NCBI GenBank assembly: GCA_902524995.1
Contig: CABZFJ010000002.1
Coordinates: forward strand, 1 to 64,000
Length of the DNA: 64,000 bases
Direction of reading: 5' to 3'
DNA from: an uncultured Pelagibacteraceae bacterium
GTDB taxonomy: Bacteria; Pseudomonadota; Alphaproteobacteria; Pelagibacterales; Pelagibacteraceae
This document shows positions 32,568-40,614 of the stretch, one piece after another. The position numbers and the translations under genes were made by a program. How positions within the stretch are numbered: the stretch's first letter is position 1; each line of letters begins with the position of its first letter. The notes below the pieces were generated by a model, which saw only the letters and a program-made list of their open reading frames with translations, did no database searches and had not been told where the DNA came from.

Positions 32568-32956
32568 TAGTTTACACTCCTTTCATCTTGAAGTTGCTCA
32601 TATTTAAACTTTGAAACTACAAGTCTTAAATCATCCATTATTTTAGACCATTTCTCTTCAAATTTATCAGTTGAACTCAACCAGGGTAAATCATCTTCTG
32701 AAAGATCTAACAACTTGATTATTTTGTTATCAATATCTCTCAAAATTTCCTGCCTTTTGCGCGGACTATGTTCAGAAAACAAACTAACAATTATTTGATT
32801 TGCATCTTTATAAGATGAGGTTTTTTGATTCACCAAAGTTCTAACTACTTGAGCCTTTGATAAAGTAAGTCCTGGAGTTAAAGTTGTTGATAGGTCGTCT
32901 ATTTTTTTATAGCAAGTGATATCAATTGCTATTGATTTGTACTTTTTCTTATTCAT
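32567..32956 (-). CDS. Putative ribbon-helix-helix-type regulator
   Basis: 129 residues. The first 45 residues read as a short strand followed by two helices (YKSIAIDITCYKKIDDLS then LTLSKAQVVRTLV), the pattern of CopG/Arc-like DNA-binding proteins. The remainder is helical and acidic. As first gene of the five- to six-gene operon, just downstream of a 10-bp inverted repeat (32971-32980 and 33031-33040), it could autoregulate the operon. An AAGG ribosome site lies about 10 nt before the ATG. The fold is inferred from pattern only. Confidence 0.55.
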   Translation of the reverse strand: MNKKKYKSIAIDITCYKKIDDLSTTLTPGLTLSKAQVVRTLVNQKTSSYKDANQIIVSLFSEHSPRKRQEILRDIDNKIIKLLDLSEDDLPWLSSTDKFEEKWSKIMDDLRLVVSKFKYEQLQDERSVN

Positions 32957-33257
32957 TATCTATACCTTTCTGAACCAAAGGAATAGGTTAAGGAAATGAA
33001 TTTATTAGACCTACATTCCAATAACGAACACTTTGGTTCATTTATTAGTTTATTTTTTCGAAAGGATTATTTTATAACTCTGTACTCTGCTTCGTTTCCA
33101 AGCAACAACTCATAAATGGAAGGCCAATATACACTACAGTAGGTCTATAAAAATAGTTGTATATAGGCCTTCCATTTTGGTTAGTTATCTTAAATAACCT
33201 CTCATATACTTATATAAACTATAATATTTATTTTTCAATGAATAAAAAAATTTAATT
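32957..33257. promoter_or_regulatory. Intergenic control region of the island with two inverted repeats
   Basis: 301 bp without a convincing gene. It holds TGAACCAAAG (32971-32980) facing CTTTGGTTCA (33031-33040), a perfect 10-bp inverted repeat. It also holds a 20-bp inverted repeat with one mismatch, arms 33114-33133 and 33158-33177 (core AAATGGAAGGCC), loop 24 nt. Neither hairpin is followed by a clear T-run, so operators or an RNA structure fit better than a terminator. A 39-codon frame (32996-33115, +) overlaps both and is not called. Confidence 0.55.
33114..33177. repeat. Long inverted repeat, 20-bp arms
   Basis: Arms 33114-33133 and 33158-33177 match at 19 of 20 positions when one is reverse-complemented, with core AAATGGAAGGCC and ATATACA on either side of the mismatch. 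The loop is 24 nt. No other copy was noticed in the window. Confidence 0.75.
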
Positions 33258-33431
33258 TTATTTTTTATTTTTTATTTTAAATCCATTTTTTTCTAAAACT
33301 TTTATAAGGTTTTTAAGCTTAACATCTCTTGGCGTCCTATGATTTCCTATACTTTCAAAAAATATAGGTTTTAAACCTCTTTTTTCTTTTGATTTAAAAA
33401 AGTCTTTTATTGATTGTATTTTTATTTTCAT
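33258..33431 (-). CDS. 57-residue unrecognised basic protein
   Basis: ATG at 33431 to TAA at 33260-33258. The start has AAGGAG 5-10 nt upstream, one of the strongest ribosome sites in the window, which supports expression. The product is basic (MKIKIQSIKDFFKSKEKRG, then GNHRTPRDVKLKNLIKVLEK) with no cysteine and no membrane segment. The NHRTPRDVKLKNLIKVLEKNG part looks like a small helical nucleic-acid-binding unit, but this is only an impression. It lies alone between the left operon and the restriction-like module. Confidence 0.55.
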   Translation of the reverse strand: MKIKIQSIKDFFKSKEKRGLKPIFFESIGNHRTPRDVKLKNLIKVLEKNGFKIKNKK

Positions 33432-33577
33432 GTTTCTCCTTTAGCGTTTTATTTTAAGTCCTAGCAAGTAGAGTTATGTTCTAAATCAGGACTAGTTAAT
33501 CTTATCACACTAAAGACATAATTAAAAATTATATTATTATTTGTTAGATAATTTTCTTAATTTAAAAATTTCAAAAA

Positions 33578-33916
33578 ATGCAGCAGTTAGAACTGTTTGA
33601 TTACAGAAAAGATTATCTTTTTGATAATAAAAATCAGGTTGCTCATTGGTACGATATTCTTAAAGAAACAGAGGACACAATTAGTTATGCAGAACACATA
33701 GATCCTAATAAAGGCTATGCAATAGCAGGTATGGAATATGAGGAATATGTGGATGTGAAAAAAGATAGGTTGAAAGGACTGACTTATGATCAAATCCTCA
33801 AATATTTAAAAAGTGCTAAAAAAGGGGACAGGCTTAAAAAATATAAAGCATTATTAAAATTTAGAAACATTCCTTATGAAGCTGATCTCTTTACCTGGCA
33901 TAATTCTGAATTATAA
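33578..33916 (+). CDS. Unrecognised 112-residue protein preceding the GHKL ATPase gene
   Basis: A soluble, acidic-then-basic protein starting MQQLELFDYRKDYLFDNKN. The internal segment VKKDRLKGLTYDQILKYLKS could be helical. The QLELFDY start resembles short tails and heads that bind replication or repair partners, but nothing firm can be said. It lies 40 bp upstream of the GHKL ATPase gene in the same direction, so it may be the first gene of that operon. Confidence 0.6.
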   Translation: MQQLELFDYRKDYLFDNKNQVAHWYDILKETEDTISYAEHIDPNKGYAIAGMEYEEYVDVKKDRLKGLTYDQILKYLKSAKKGDRLKKYKALLKFRNIPYEADLFTWHNSEL

Positions 33917-33956
33917 AAGATTTATTATTTTTAATAATCGTTGTAAATTATTTTAA

Positions 33957-35495
33957 ATGGAAAAAATAACATCATTAAATATTAGGCCAACTGTAAATTT
34001 ATTAACTTTACTAAAATATTTTAGATATACTGAATGGTATGCATTAGCTGAATTTGTTGATAATTCCATAACAAGTTATTTACAAAATAAACCAAAACTT
34101 CTTCAAATTGATAAAAATTTTAAATTAAAGGTTCGTATTGAATTTTTAGGTTCAGAAATAACAATCAAAGATAATGCTGGTGGAATAAGTTCTGAAAGAT
34201 TTAGAGATGCTTTTGAAACGGGTAAACCACCCCCTGATACTTCAAAACTTTCTGAATTCGGTGTTGGGATGAAAGTTGCAGCTTGCTGGTTTTCGGACAA
34301 ATGGAGGGTTCACACTAAAAGTTTGAAAGAACCGGTTTGGAGATTAGTAGAATTTGATATGAAAAAAGTTAGTGAAAAACAACAAGAAGATATTTCTGTT
34401 TTAGAAACAAAGCTAAATACAAACAAACATTACACGCAAATTACATTAGCAAATCTTAACCATAAACCAAAAGGTCAAACAATTCCAAAAATTAAAGAAC
34501 ATTTGGCATCAATGTATAGACATTACATTGATAGTGATGAAATTGAAATTTGGATAGATAATAAGAGACTATCCTACAGCGAACCAAAATTATTAAAAAG
34601 TGCATACTTTAAAGATATTGAAGAAGGCATAATAAAATCACCAAAAAAAATTACTTGGAAAAAAAATTTTAAATTTGAATATAATAATGGGATTGTAACT
34701 GGAAAAGTTGCGATTCTAGAAAAAGGGAGAGTTAAACAACCCGGTTTTGCAATATTTCGAAAAAAAAGATTGATTTGTGGTACACCAGAAAGTCCATGGA
34801 AACCAGAAAAAATTTTTGGAGCTGGTAACGACAGAAGACAGCAATGTTTATTTGGTGAAATAAACTTAGATCATGTAGATGTAGCATTTTCAAAAAATGA
34901 TTTTATCTGGTCAGATACTGAGAAAGATAAATTTATAAATCTTTTAAAAAAGGAAGTAGAATTTATAGATGATAAAGAGGAAAAATCTATAATTAGACAA
35001 GCTAAAAATTTTTACTTTAGTCTTGAAAGAAGTGATATTAGATCAACATCAAAAAAAGGTCTCGAAAATGCAATGAAATTTATTGCAAAAGGTTTAGAAG
35101 AAACTTCATCCAAAAAATATAAACCTGAGGCTATTCCAAAAAAAATAGACATACCTAAAGAAAGTGATGAAAGGAATGAAATTGTACCATTTGAGGGAAA
35201 AAATTGGAAAGTAAAAACTATTCATGAATATGACGATAATGAACTAGATCTTTTTAAATTTTCACTAGCTGAGAAAAATAATGAGGAAATTACTATTTTT
35301 ATAAATATGAAACATCCTTTTATTCAAAGATTTTTTGGAGATAGTTCACAAGATATTGAGGGTCTAACAATACTATTGTCTTTCTTTTGTATCAGTGAAG
35401 CTATAATAGTTAAGCATGAGGGAAATCCAAAAGTTTCAATATTAAGAAGAAGATTAAATGATATTTTTTTAACAATACCACCAAGAAGAGATTAA
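33957..35495 (+). CDS. GHKL ATPase, MORC/MutL/Hsp90-like
   Basis: 512 residues. Bergerat-fold ATP site: N-box EFVDNSITS (32-40), G1 box DNAGGIS (72-78) and G2 box FGVGMKVAAC (101-110). After the ATPase comes a second domain (KKEYGLFGEINLDHVDVAFSKNDF type; here CLFGEINLDHVD then AFSKNDFIWS), as in the S5-like domain of MORC proteins. The protein ends in a region with KVSILRRRLNDIF. GHKL ATPases of this kind are known next to Z1 genes in a class of restriction-modification systems (Iyer, Abhiman and Aravind, on MutL/MORC homologues in R-M systems). The Z1 gene starts 6 bp later. Probable role: ATP-driven clamp or DNA-scanning component. Confidence 0.88.
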   Translation: MEKITSLNIRPTVNLLTLLKYFRYTEWYALAEFVDNSITSYLQNKPKLLQIDKNFKLKVRIEFLGSEITIKDNAGGISSERFRDAFETGKPPPDTSKLSEFGVGMKVAACWFSDKWRVHTKSLKEPVWRLVEFDMKKVSEKQQEDISVLETKLNTNKHYTQITLANLNHKPKGQTIPKIKEHLASMYRHYIDSDEIEIWIDNKRLSYSEPKLLKSAYFKDIEEGIIKSPKKITWKKNFKFEYNNGIVTGKVAILEKGRVKQPGFAIFRKKRLICGTPESPWKPEKIFGAGNDRRQQCLFGEINLDHVDVAFSKNDFIWSDTEKDKFINLLKKEVEFIDDKEEKSIIRQAKNFYFSLERSDIRSTSKKGLENAMKFIAKGLEETSSKKYKPEAIPKKIDIPKESDERNEIVPFEGKNWKVKTIHEYDDNELDLFKFSLAEKNNEEITIFINMKHPFIQRFFGDSSQDIEGLTILLSFFCISEAIIVKHEGNPKVSILRRRLNDIFLTIPPRRD

Positions 35496-35501
35496 TTTAA
35501 A

Positions 35502-38009
35502 ATGCAGTGGAGACCTAAAACAAATGGTATTTTTTTTTCAAAGTACATAAATAATTTATCAAAAAAAGACTTACAAAAAGAAGATTTAGAGAACTTAAAA
35601 AATGATACTGCAGATGTAATTTCAAAATGTATTAATCCATCTCAAACAGATAGTTCAAATCGACTAACATCAACAAATCTTGTTTTAGGATATATTCAAA
35701 GTGGAAAAACTACTTCTATGGAAGCTGTTTCATGCATGGCTAGAGATAATGGCTTTAAACTTATAATTTTGTTATCAGGGCATGTAACAAATTTAGCAGA
35801 ACAAACACAAGATAGAGTTTACGAAGCTCTAAATATGTTTGGTTGGAAAAGAATAGAAGTGCCTGGTGGAGGGACTAAACTTAATTATGAAGATATCAAT
35901 ATAGCTTTGAAAGATATTGTATCGTCACAAGAAGATGATCTTTTTGATGATGAAGAAAAACAAGCAGTTTTAATTGTTACAATGAAACATCATAAAAGGA
36001 TTGATAAGATTATCCAAATATTCGAAAAAGCTGAGGAAAATGGTATTGATACTTCTAAATTACCCACTTTAATTATTGATGATGAGGCTGATCATTACTC
36101 ACAAGATAGTTTAGTAAGAACTCGTAAAAGAAATTTTCCTGAAAATATAGCACCAAAAATGCACATTGTTGAAAAAAATGAAACTGTAGAGTCTATTGCT
36201 GAAAAATATTGTGTAAGTGAAGATACTCTAAGATACTTAAATAATTTAGAAGAAAATGACTCTCTTGAAAAATTGGTTGATAGCAAACTATGTATAGAAA
36301 GAGCTGAAAGCACAACTCACAGAAGGATTAAAAGATTAAGACAATCTTTAAAGAAGCATACATTTCTAGCATATACAGCAACTCCGATGGCGCAATTTTT
36401 GATATCAACAGTCAATCATTTGTCACCGAAAAGTGGTACCGTTCTAACACCTGGTAAACATTATACTGGTGCACAATATTTTTTTGGGCAAGGAGCAAAG
36501 AAAAAAAATAAACATACAAGATCAGTCGAAAAGGACGAAATTGCTGATCCTTCTATTATGCCAAAATCTTTAAGAAATGCTTTAAGAATTTTTATTATTG
36601 GAGTTGCAATTGGTTTAAAAGAAAAAGAATATGCTCATGGGAAATCTAGATCTATGCTAGTTCACCCAGCAGTTGGGGTTTCTGATCATGCTAAGTGGAA
36701 AGGATGGGTCGACTCCATTATACGTGACGATAAAAAAATTTTTGAGTCGAAGTGGAATAATATCAAAAATCCCAAAACGGTAGTGGATATTTCATATAAA
36801 GATTTAGAAAATGAGTATTTAGGTGCAATTCAAGATTTAAAAGAAAATGGTGGAGAGATACCCATTTGGAATGATGATTTTGTTAAAAATGTTTTAAAAA
36901 GTTTGAAACTAACAACCACAACATTATTTAATGCAGCAGGAAAATCAAACATACCATTTATTAAATGGGGTGAGGATGGAATTTATTCGAGGATACTTAT
37001 AGGAGGAGTTGGGCTAGAAAGAGGATATACAATTCAAGGGTTAACTGTTTCCTTTATCGTAAGAAAAACCGGAACAGATGACACGGTTTACCAAAGAGCT
37101 AGATTTTTTGGATATCACAAAGATTATGTAGATTTTGTCAGATTTTATCTTCATGATGATCTTATTGATTTTTTTCAAGAACAATACGATAACGAAATTA
37201 TTGTAAGGAATAAAATTAAAGATGCTGTCAAAGAGGGTGGTGATTTAAGAACGGATCTAAAAAGAATATTTCCTTTTTCTAGCAAAAATGGTCCCGTGAG
37301 AAGATCAATCGTTGAACATAATTTAACAAGAAGACCAAAAGGATTTATAGCAGAAGATGTAATGTCTCATCACTTAAATGATATTGAACAAGATATTAAT
37401 AAAAAAATTTATGATGAATTAATTAATCTAAAGAACAAAAAAAGTATAACTGAAGTATGTCAGCACAGTTATGCAAAAGCTTTGAGAGATATGTACATCA
37501 TTGAAGATTTAAACTTGAAAGAGACTAATGAGAAATATTTAAAACATATTTTTCAATTTGATGAAGATGCAAAGGATGATTTTCATTTATTTGATGAATT
37601 AACTGAATATAACAATAACCAAAATCTTGATGATTTAAAGTTAGCGATTATAATTATGAATTCTTCTGATGACAGAAGGAGAGGAGTTGATAAAACTGAA
37701 TTCATTAATGGAGAAAGTAGAATACCTATATGTTCTGGAGGTGGAAAAACAAGGCCACACCACAGATTTTTACATTATGAATTTTTAACTCTCCCGGAAC
37801 AAAGATGGATAAAATCAGCAAAAGAATCTTTTATACCTGCTGAGGGAAAAGAAGCTCGCAGAGCTGAGAATATAGCTACTTTGCAGTTGTTTAGATTTAA
37901 TATAGATGATGGGGATAACACAGATAAGCCATTTAAAAAAAATATTCCCTATTTTAGACTTTATTGTCCTAAAGTTTTAGGCACCAGATTTATGGCAAAA
38001 AAGCTTTAG
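35502..38009 (+). CDS. Z1-domain superfamily 2 helicase-like protein with a LysM-like insert
   Basis: 835 residues. Walker A VLGYIQSGKTTS (61-72), LLSGHVTNLAEQTQDR, Walker B LIIDDEADHYS (190-200), motif YTATPMAQFL (291-300), and the Z1 signature GGVGLERGYTIQGLTVSF with QRARFFGY. Between Walker B and the YTATP motif, residues 221-266 read like a LysM unit (HIVEKNETVESIAEKYCVS, then DTLRYLNNL). This is unusual in a helicase-like protein. The TAG stop shares 4 bp with the facing methyltransferase stop. It should pair with the GHKL ATPase; Z1 proteins are thought to move on or remodel DNA. Confidence 0.9.
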   Translation: MQWRPKTNGIFFSKYINNLSKKDLQKEDLENLKNDTADVISKCINPSQTDSSNRLTSTNLVLGYIQSGKTTSMEAVSCMARDNGFKLIILLSGHVTNLAEQTQDRVYEALNMFGWKRIEVPGGGTKLNYEDINIALKDIVSSQEDDLFDDEEKQAVLIVTMKHHKRIDKIIQIFEKAEENGIDTSKLPTLIIDDEADHYSQDSLVRTRKRNFPENIAPKMHIVEKNETVESIAEKYCVSEDTLRYLNNLEENDSLEKLVDSKLCIERAESTTHRRIKRLRQSLKKHTFLAYTATPMAQFLISTVNHLSPKSGTVLTPGKHYTGAQYFFGQGAKKKNKHTRSVEKDEIADPSIMPKSLRNALRIFIIGVAIGLKEKEYAHGKSRSMLVHPAVGVSDHAKWKGWVDSIIRDDKKIFESKWNNIKNPKTVVDISYKDLENEYLGAIQDLKENGGEIPIWNDDFVKNVLKSLKLTTTTLFNAAGKSNIPFIKWGEDGIYSRILIGGVGLERGYTIQGLTVSFIVRKTGTDDTVYQRARFFGYHKDYVDFVRFYLHDDLIDFFQEQYDNEIIVRNKIKDAVKEGGDLRTDLKRIFPFSSKNGPVRRSIVEHNLTRRPKGFIAEDVMSHHLNDIEQDINKKIYDELINLKNKKSITEVCQHSYAKALRDMYIIEDLNLKETNEKYLKHIFQFDEDAKDDFHLFDELTEYNNNQNLDDLKLAIIIMNSSDDRRRGVDKTEFINGESRIPICSGGGKTRPHHRFLHYEFLTLPEQRWIKSAKESFIPAEGKEARRAENIATLQLFRFNIDDGDNTDKPFKKNIPYFRLYCPKVLGTRFMAKKL

Positions 38010-39028
38010 CCTAATTGTTTTTTTATTTCTTTAGAAATTACATCGGCTAATAGAGGTGGAACTGCATTGCCTATTTGTCTCCATTGATCACTGAAATTTC
38101 CAAAAAATTCATAATTATCTGGAAATGTTTGCAATCTTTTTATTTCATTAATTCTTAAAAATCTATTTTTCCAATGAAAAGGTCCCATATTATTTGAAAA
38201 ACTTGCTTGAATTGTCCATGAGGGCTTGTTTGGGGACAGTTTTAATAAAAATGACCAGTATCTAGATCTCCATTTAAATAATGGTTTCTTGTGCCCTCTC
38301 TCTTTTGTAAAAAATAGATAGTTATCACCAGGAGGAATTTTCTTCAGCAAATGTTTATGCTTTGAGCCTGCCATTTTATCTTTATCTTCTTTGAGGGGAT
38401 AATCTAAATCACCAATAGCATCTTTACAATTCACCCAGGGAAGAGAAAATAAATTGTTATCATTATCCTGATTAGAGTGTGTTTGATTTGGAAAAATAAA
38501 TTTTCCTAAATTTTTCTTAAATCCAACACATATAAATCTTTGTCTAATCTGTGGAACTCCATAATCGGCACAATTTATAACTTTATGAGTAATTGAATAT
38601 CCAAGTTTTTCAGATTGTTTTTCAAAGTACCTAAGGGCTGCTTCATGAGGTTTAAAAATAAAACCATGTACATTTTCAAAAAAAAATACTTTGGGTTTAA
38701 ATTTTTCAACAGCCAAAAAGTAATTTGCTAGTGTATGAGAGTCATCATCTTCAAGTGCTCTTTTTTTATTTTTAAGATAGAATCTAGACTTTGAAAATGG
38801 AGGACATGGCGGTCCACCCACAATACAGTCAAATTTAAATTGATTTTTTATGTTATTAAAATCTACTTTTCTGATGTCTTCGCAGATTACATTTTTAGAA
38901 ATAGTATTTTTTTTAAGAGTGAGACATGCTTTATCCCAATTTTCTATTGATAAAACAGTTTTAAACTTATTTTTGCCAAAACCTATATCAATACCCCCTC
39001 CTCCTGAATACAAACTTAAAATTTTCAT
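38006..39028 (-). CDS. C5-cytosine DNA methyltransferase (first)
   Basis: 340 residues. Motif I SLYSGGGGIDIGF, motif IV catalytic GGPPCPPFSKSR, motif VI FFENVHGF, motif VIII QIRQRFICVGF, and motif X QIGNAVPPLL. The catalytic loop reads PPCP rather than the more usual PPCQ. The variable target-recognition part, about residues 195-300, holds PSWTIQASFS and MGPFHWKNRFLR. It would protect host DNA from the nuclease of the module. It is convergent with the Z1 gene and divergent from the nuclease gene (41 bp between starts). Confidence 0.93.
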   Translation of the reverse strand: MKILSLYSGGGGIDIGFGKNKFKTVLSIENWDKACLTLKKNTISKNVICEDIRKVDFNNIKNQFKFDCIVGGPPCPPFSKSRFYLKNKKRALEDDDSHTLANYFLAVEKFKPKVFFFENVHGFIFKPHEAALRYFEKQSEKLGYSITHKVINCADYGVPQIRQRFICVGFKKNLGKFIFPNQTHSNQDNDNNLFSLPWVNCKDAIGDLDYPLKEDKDKMAGSKHKHLLKKIPPGDNYLFFTKERGHKKPLFKWRSRYWSFLLKLSPNKPSWTIQASFSNNMGPFHWKNRFLRINEIKRLQTFPDNYEFFGNFSDQWRQIGNAVPPLLADVISKEIKKQLG

Positions 39029-39069
39029 TTTTTTTACTTTAAATTTATGTTTTACTAAAACTTATTACC

Positions 39070-40614
39070 ATGATTTTAGATTTAATAAATTATTCTTTAG
39101 ATCAACCAGTAATAGATTTTGATATAGAAAAAGTTGATCAAAAATTAATAAAAATCAATCAAGAAGAGAATAAATTTATTATTTGTATTAATGAAATTAG
39201 AAGTTCCGGAAAGGGTAGAAAAAATCCTTTTGAAAAAAGAATTCAAATTTCTCCTAGACTCAAAAGACTTCTAATTGAAAATGAAGCAGATGACTATAAG
39301 CCTGTGTTACTCGGTTACGATAAAGAGACAAATACTTTTACTTTTTGGAAATTCGATATTTATATCGAAACAAATACAATGCAATCTTTTTATACACGAA
39401 GCCAAAACTTAAAAAAAGCTCAAAGTGAAGGTTGTGATATTTATTTTTTTAGGAGGCGACAAGCATTTAATAGAGGTATAGTTAATGAGAGAAATCAAGC
39501 CGTTTCTATAAATGCCTTTTTATTTCCATTAGTTATAAAAAATTATAATCAAATATTTAATAGAAATATATTAGAAATATTTAATGAAAAAATTAGAAGT
39601 TGGAATAAACCCTATACAAGAGACGAATTAATTCTTTGTTTAGATTTATACTTTAAAAAATATCCAATAAGTAGAAATTCACCTGAAATATTAGAAATTT
39701 CAAATTTTTGCTGTCGCAATTCAGATTTGAAAGGTTTTGTTCCTAGAAAAAAATTTTATCATGATGACATAGCAAAAAATTTTAGAAATTTTAATGGTAT
39801 TAGCAGAAAGCTTGAAAATATCGATTCTGGTTTAAGAGATGACCTTTCAACAAAACATTTGGCAATTAAAGATACAATTAAAAAAGGAGTTGTTCCAGAT
39901 AAGCGTGCAATTAAAATCTTAAAAGAAAATTATATTATTAAATCTAAGATACTTGATAAAAACAAGCTTTCAGAGGATGCTAAGTTGATTAAAGATAAAA
40001 TTATCTCAAATGACATTAATTTTTTTGTTGGAAATTCTAATTATGTTAAAGTTTCAAAAGAAAGAACAAAAAATAAAATACAACATCAAGATGAGCCTAA
40101 CATACTTTTAAAATTTGATTTAAATCACTCTTACACAGACAGAACTCTTAATCTTGATAAGATCAGTGATCCAATAGAAAAACATAACGCATTAAACAGA
40201 GCCACCAAGCTTCATGAGGAAGTTTTAATGAAATTAGCTAAAAAGTGTGAGTCAAAAGGTTTACCAACTTGGAAATCAATTCATATTGACTTGTATACTG
40301 AATATCAAAACAGAGGAAAACTTTTTGAAGTTAAAACTTTTGACAAGTCAAATTTAGATCAACAAATAAGGCATGGAATTATTCAATTAAAGGAATATTA
40401 TTTTAGATATGCGATGTATAATGAGGAAATTTTAAAAAGTACTGATTTATTTTTATTACTTAATGATAATCCAGAAGGAGTAATTAAAAGTTTTCAAATC
40501 AGATTTTTAAAAGATCAAAACATTACTCTGTGTTGGGTACAAAATAATAAAATTGTGACTTTTAAAAAAGATAAATGGTCTAATACAAGACCTGCTATAA
40601 AATGGCTTCTATAA
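39070..40614 (+). CDS. Probable PD-(D/E)XK restriction endonuclease subunit
   Basis: 514 residues. The N-terminal third has a pattern seen in specificity domains of restriction enzymes (RKNPFEKRIQISPR, VLLGYDKETNTFTFWKFD). The middle holds TRDELILCLDLYFKKYP and FRNFNGISRKLENI, a module also found beside HNH nucleases. The C-terminal part has a nuclease-like order: LHEEVLMKLAKK, then a D in SIHIDLYTE, then RGKLFEVKTF (EVK) and QLKEYYFRYA. This would cut unmethylated DNA. Both flanking genes are methyltransferases, which supports a restriction role. The exact nuclease family is not certain. Confidence 0.75.
   Translation: MILDLINYSLDQPVIDFDIEKVDQKLIKINQEENKFIICINEIRSSGKGRKNPFEKRIQISPRLKRLLIENEADDYKPVLLGYDKETNTFTFWKFDIYIETNTMQSFYTRSQNLKKAQSEGCDIYFFRRRQAFNRGIVNERNQAVSINAFLFPLVIKNYNQIFNRNILEIFNEKIRSWNKPYTRDELILCLDLYFKKYPISRNSPEILEISNFCCRNSDLKGFVPRKKFYHDDIAKNFRNFNGISRKLENIDSGLRDDLSTKHLAIKDTIKKGVVPDKRAIKILKENYIIKSKILDKNKLSEDAKLIKDKIISNDINFFVGNSNYVKVSKERTKNKIQHQDEPNILLKFDLNHSYTDRTLNLDKISDPIEKHNALNRATKLHEEVLMKLAKKCESKGLPTWKSIHIDLYTEYQNRGKLFEVKTFDKSNLDQQIRHGIIQLKEYYFRYAMYNEEILKSTDLFLLLNDNPEGVIKSFQIRFLKDQNITLCWVQNNKIVTFKKDKWSNTRPAIKWLL

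Noticed and set aside
32996-33115. 39-codon open frame on the plus strand with AAGGAA before ATG
   Set aside because: The purine run touches the start codon, the frame overlaps both inverted repeats of the control region, and no domain is visible; chance frame more likely.
33114-33177. Long inverted repeat as a rho-independent terminator
   Set aside because: The 24-nt loop is large and neither side is followed by a run of T in the reading direction.
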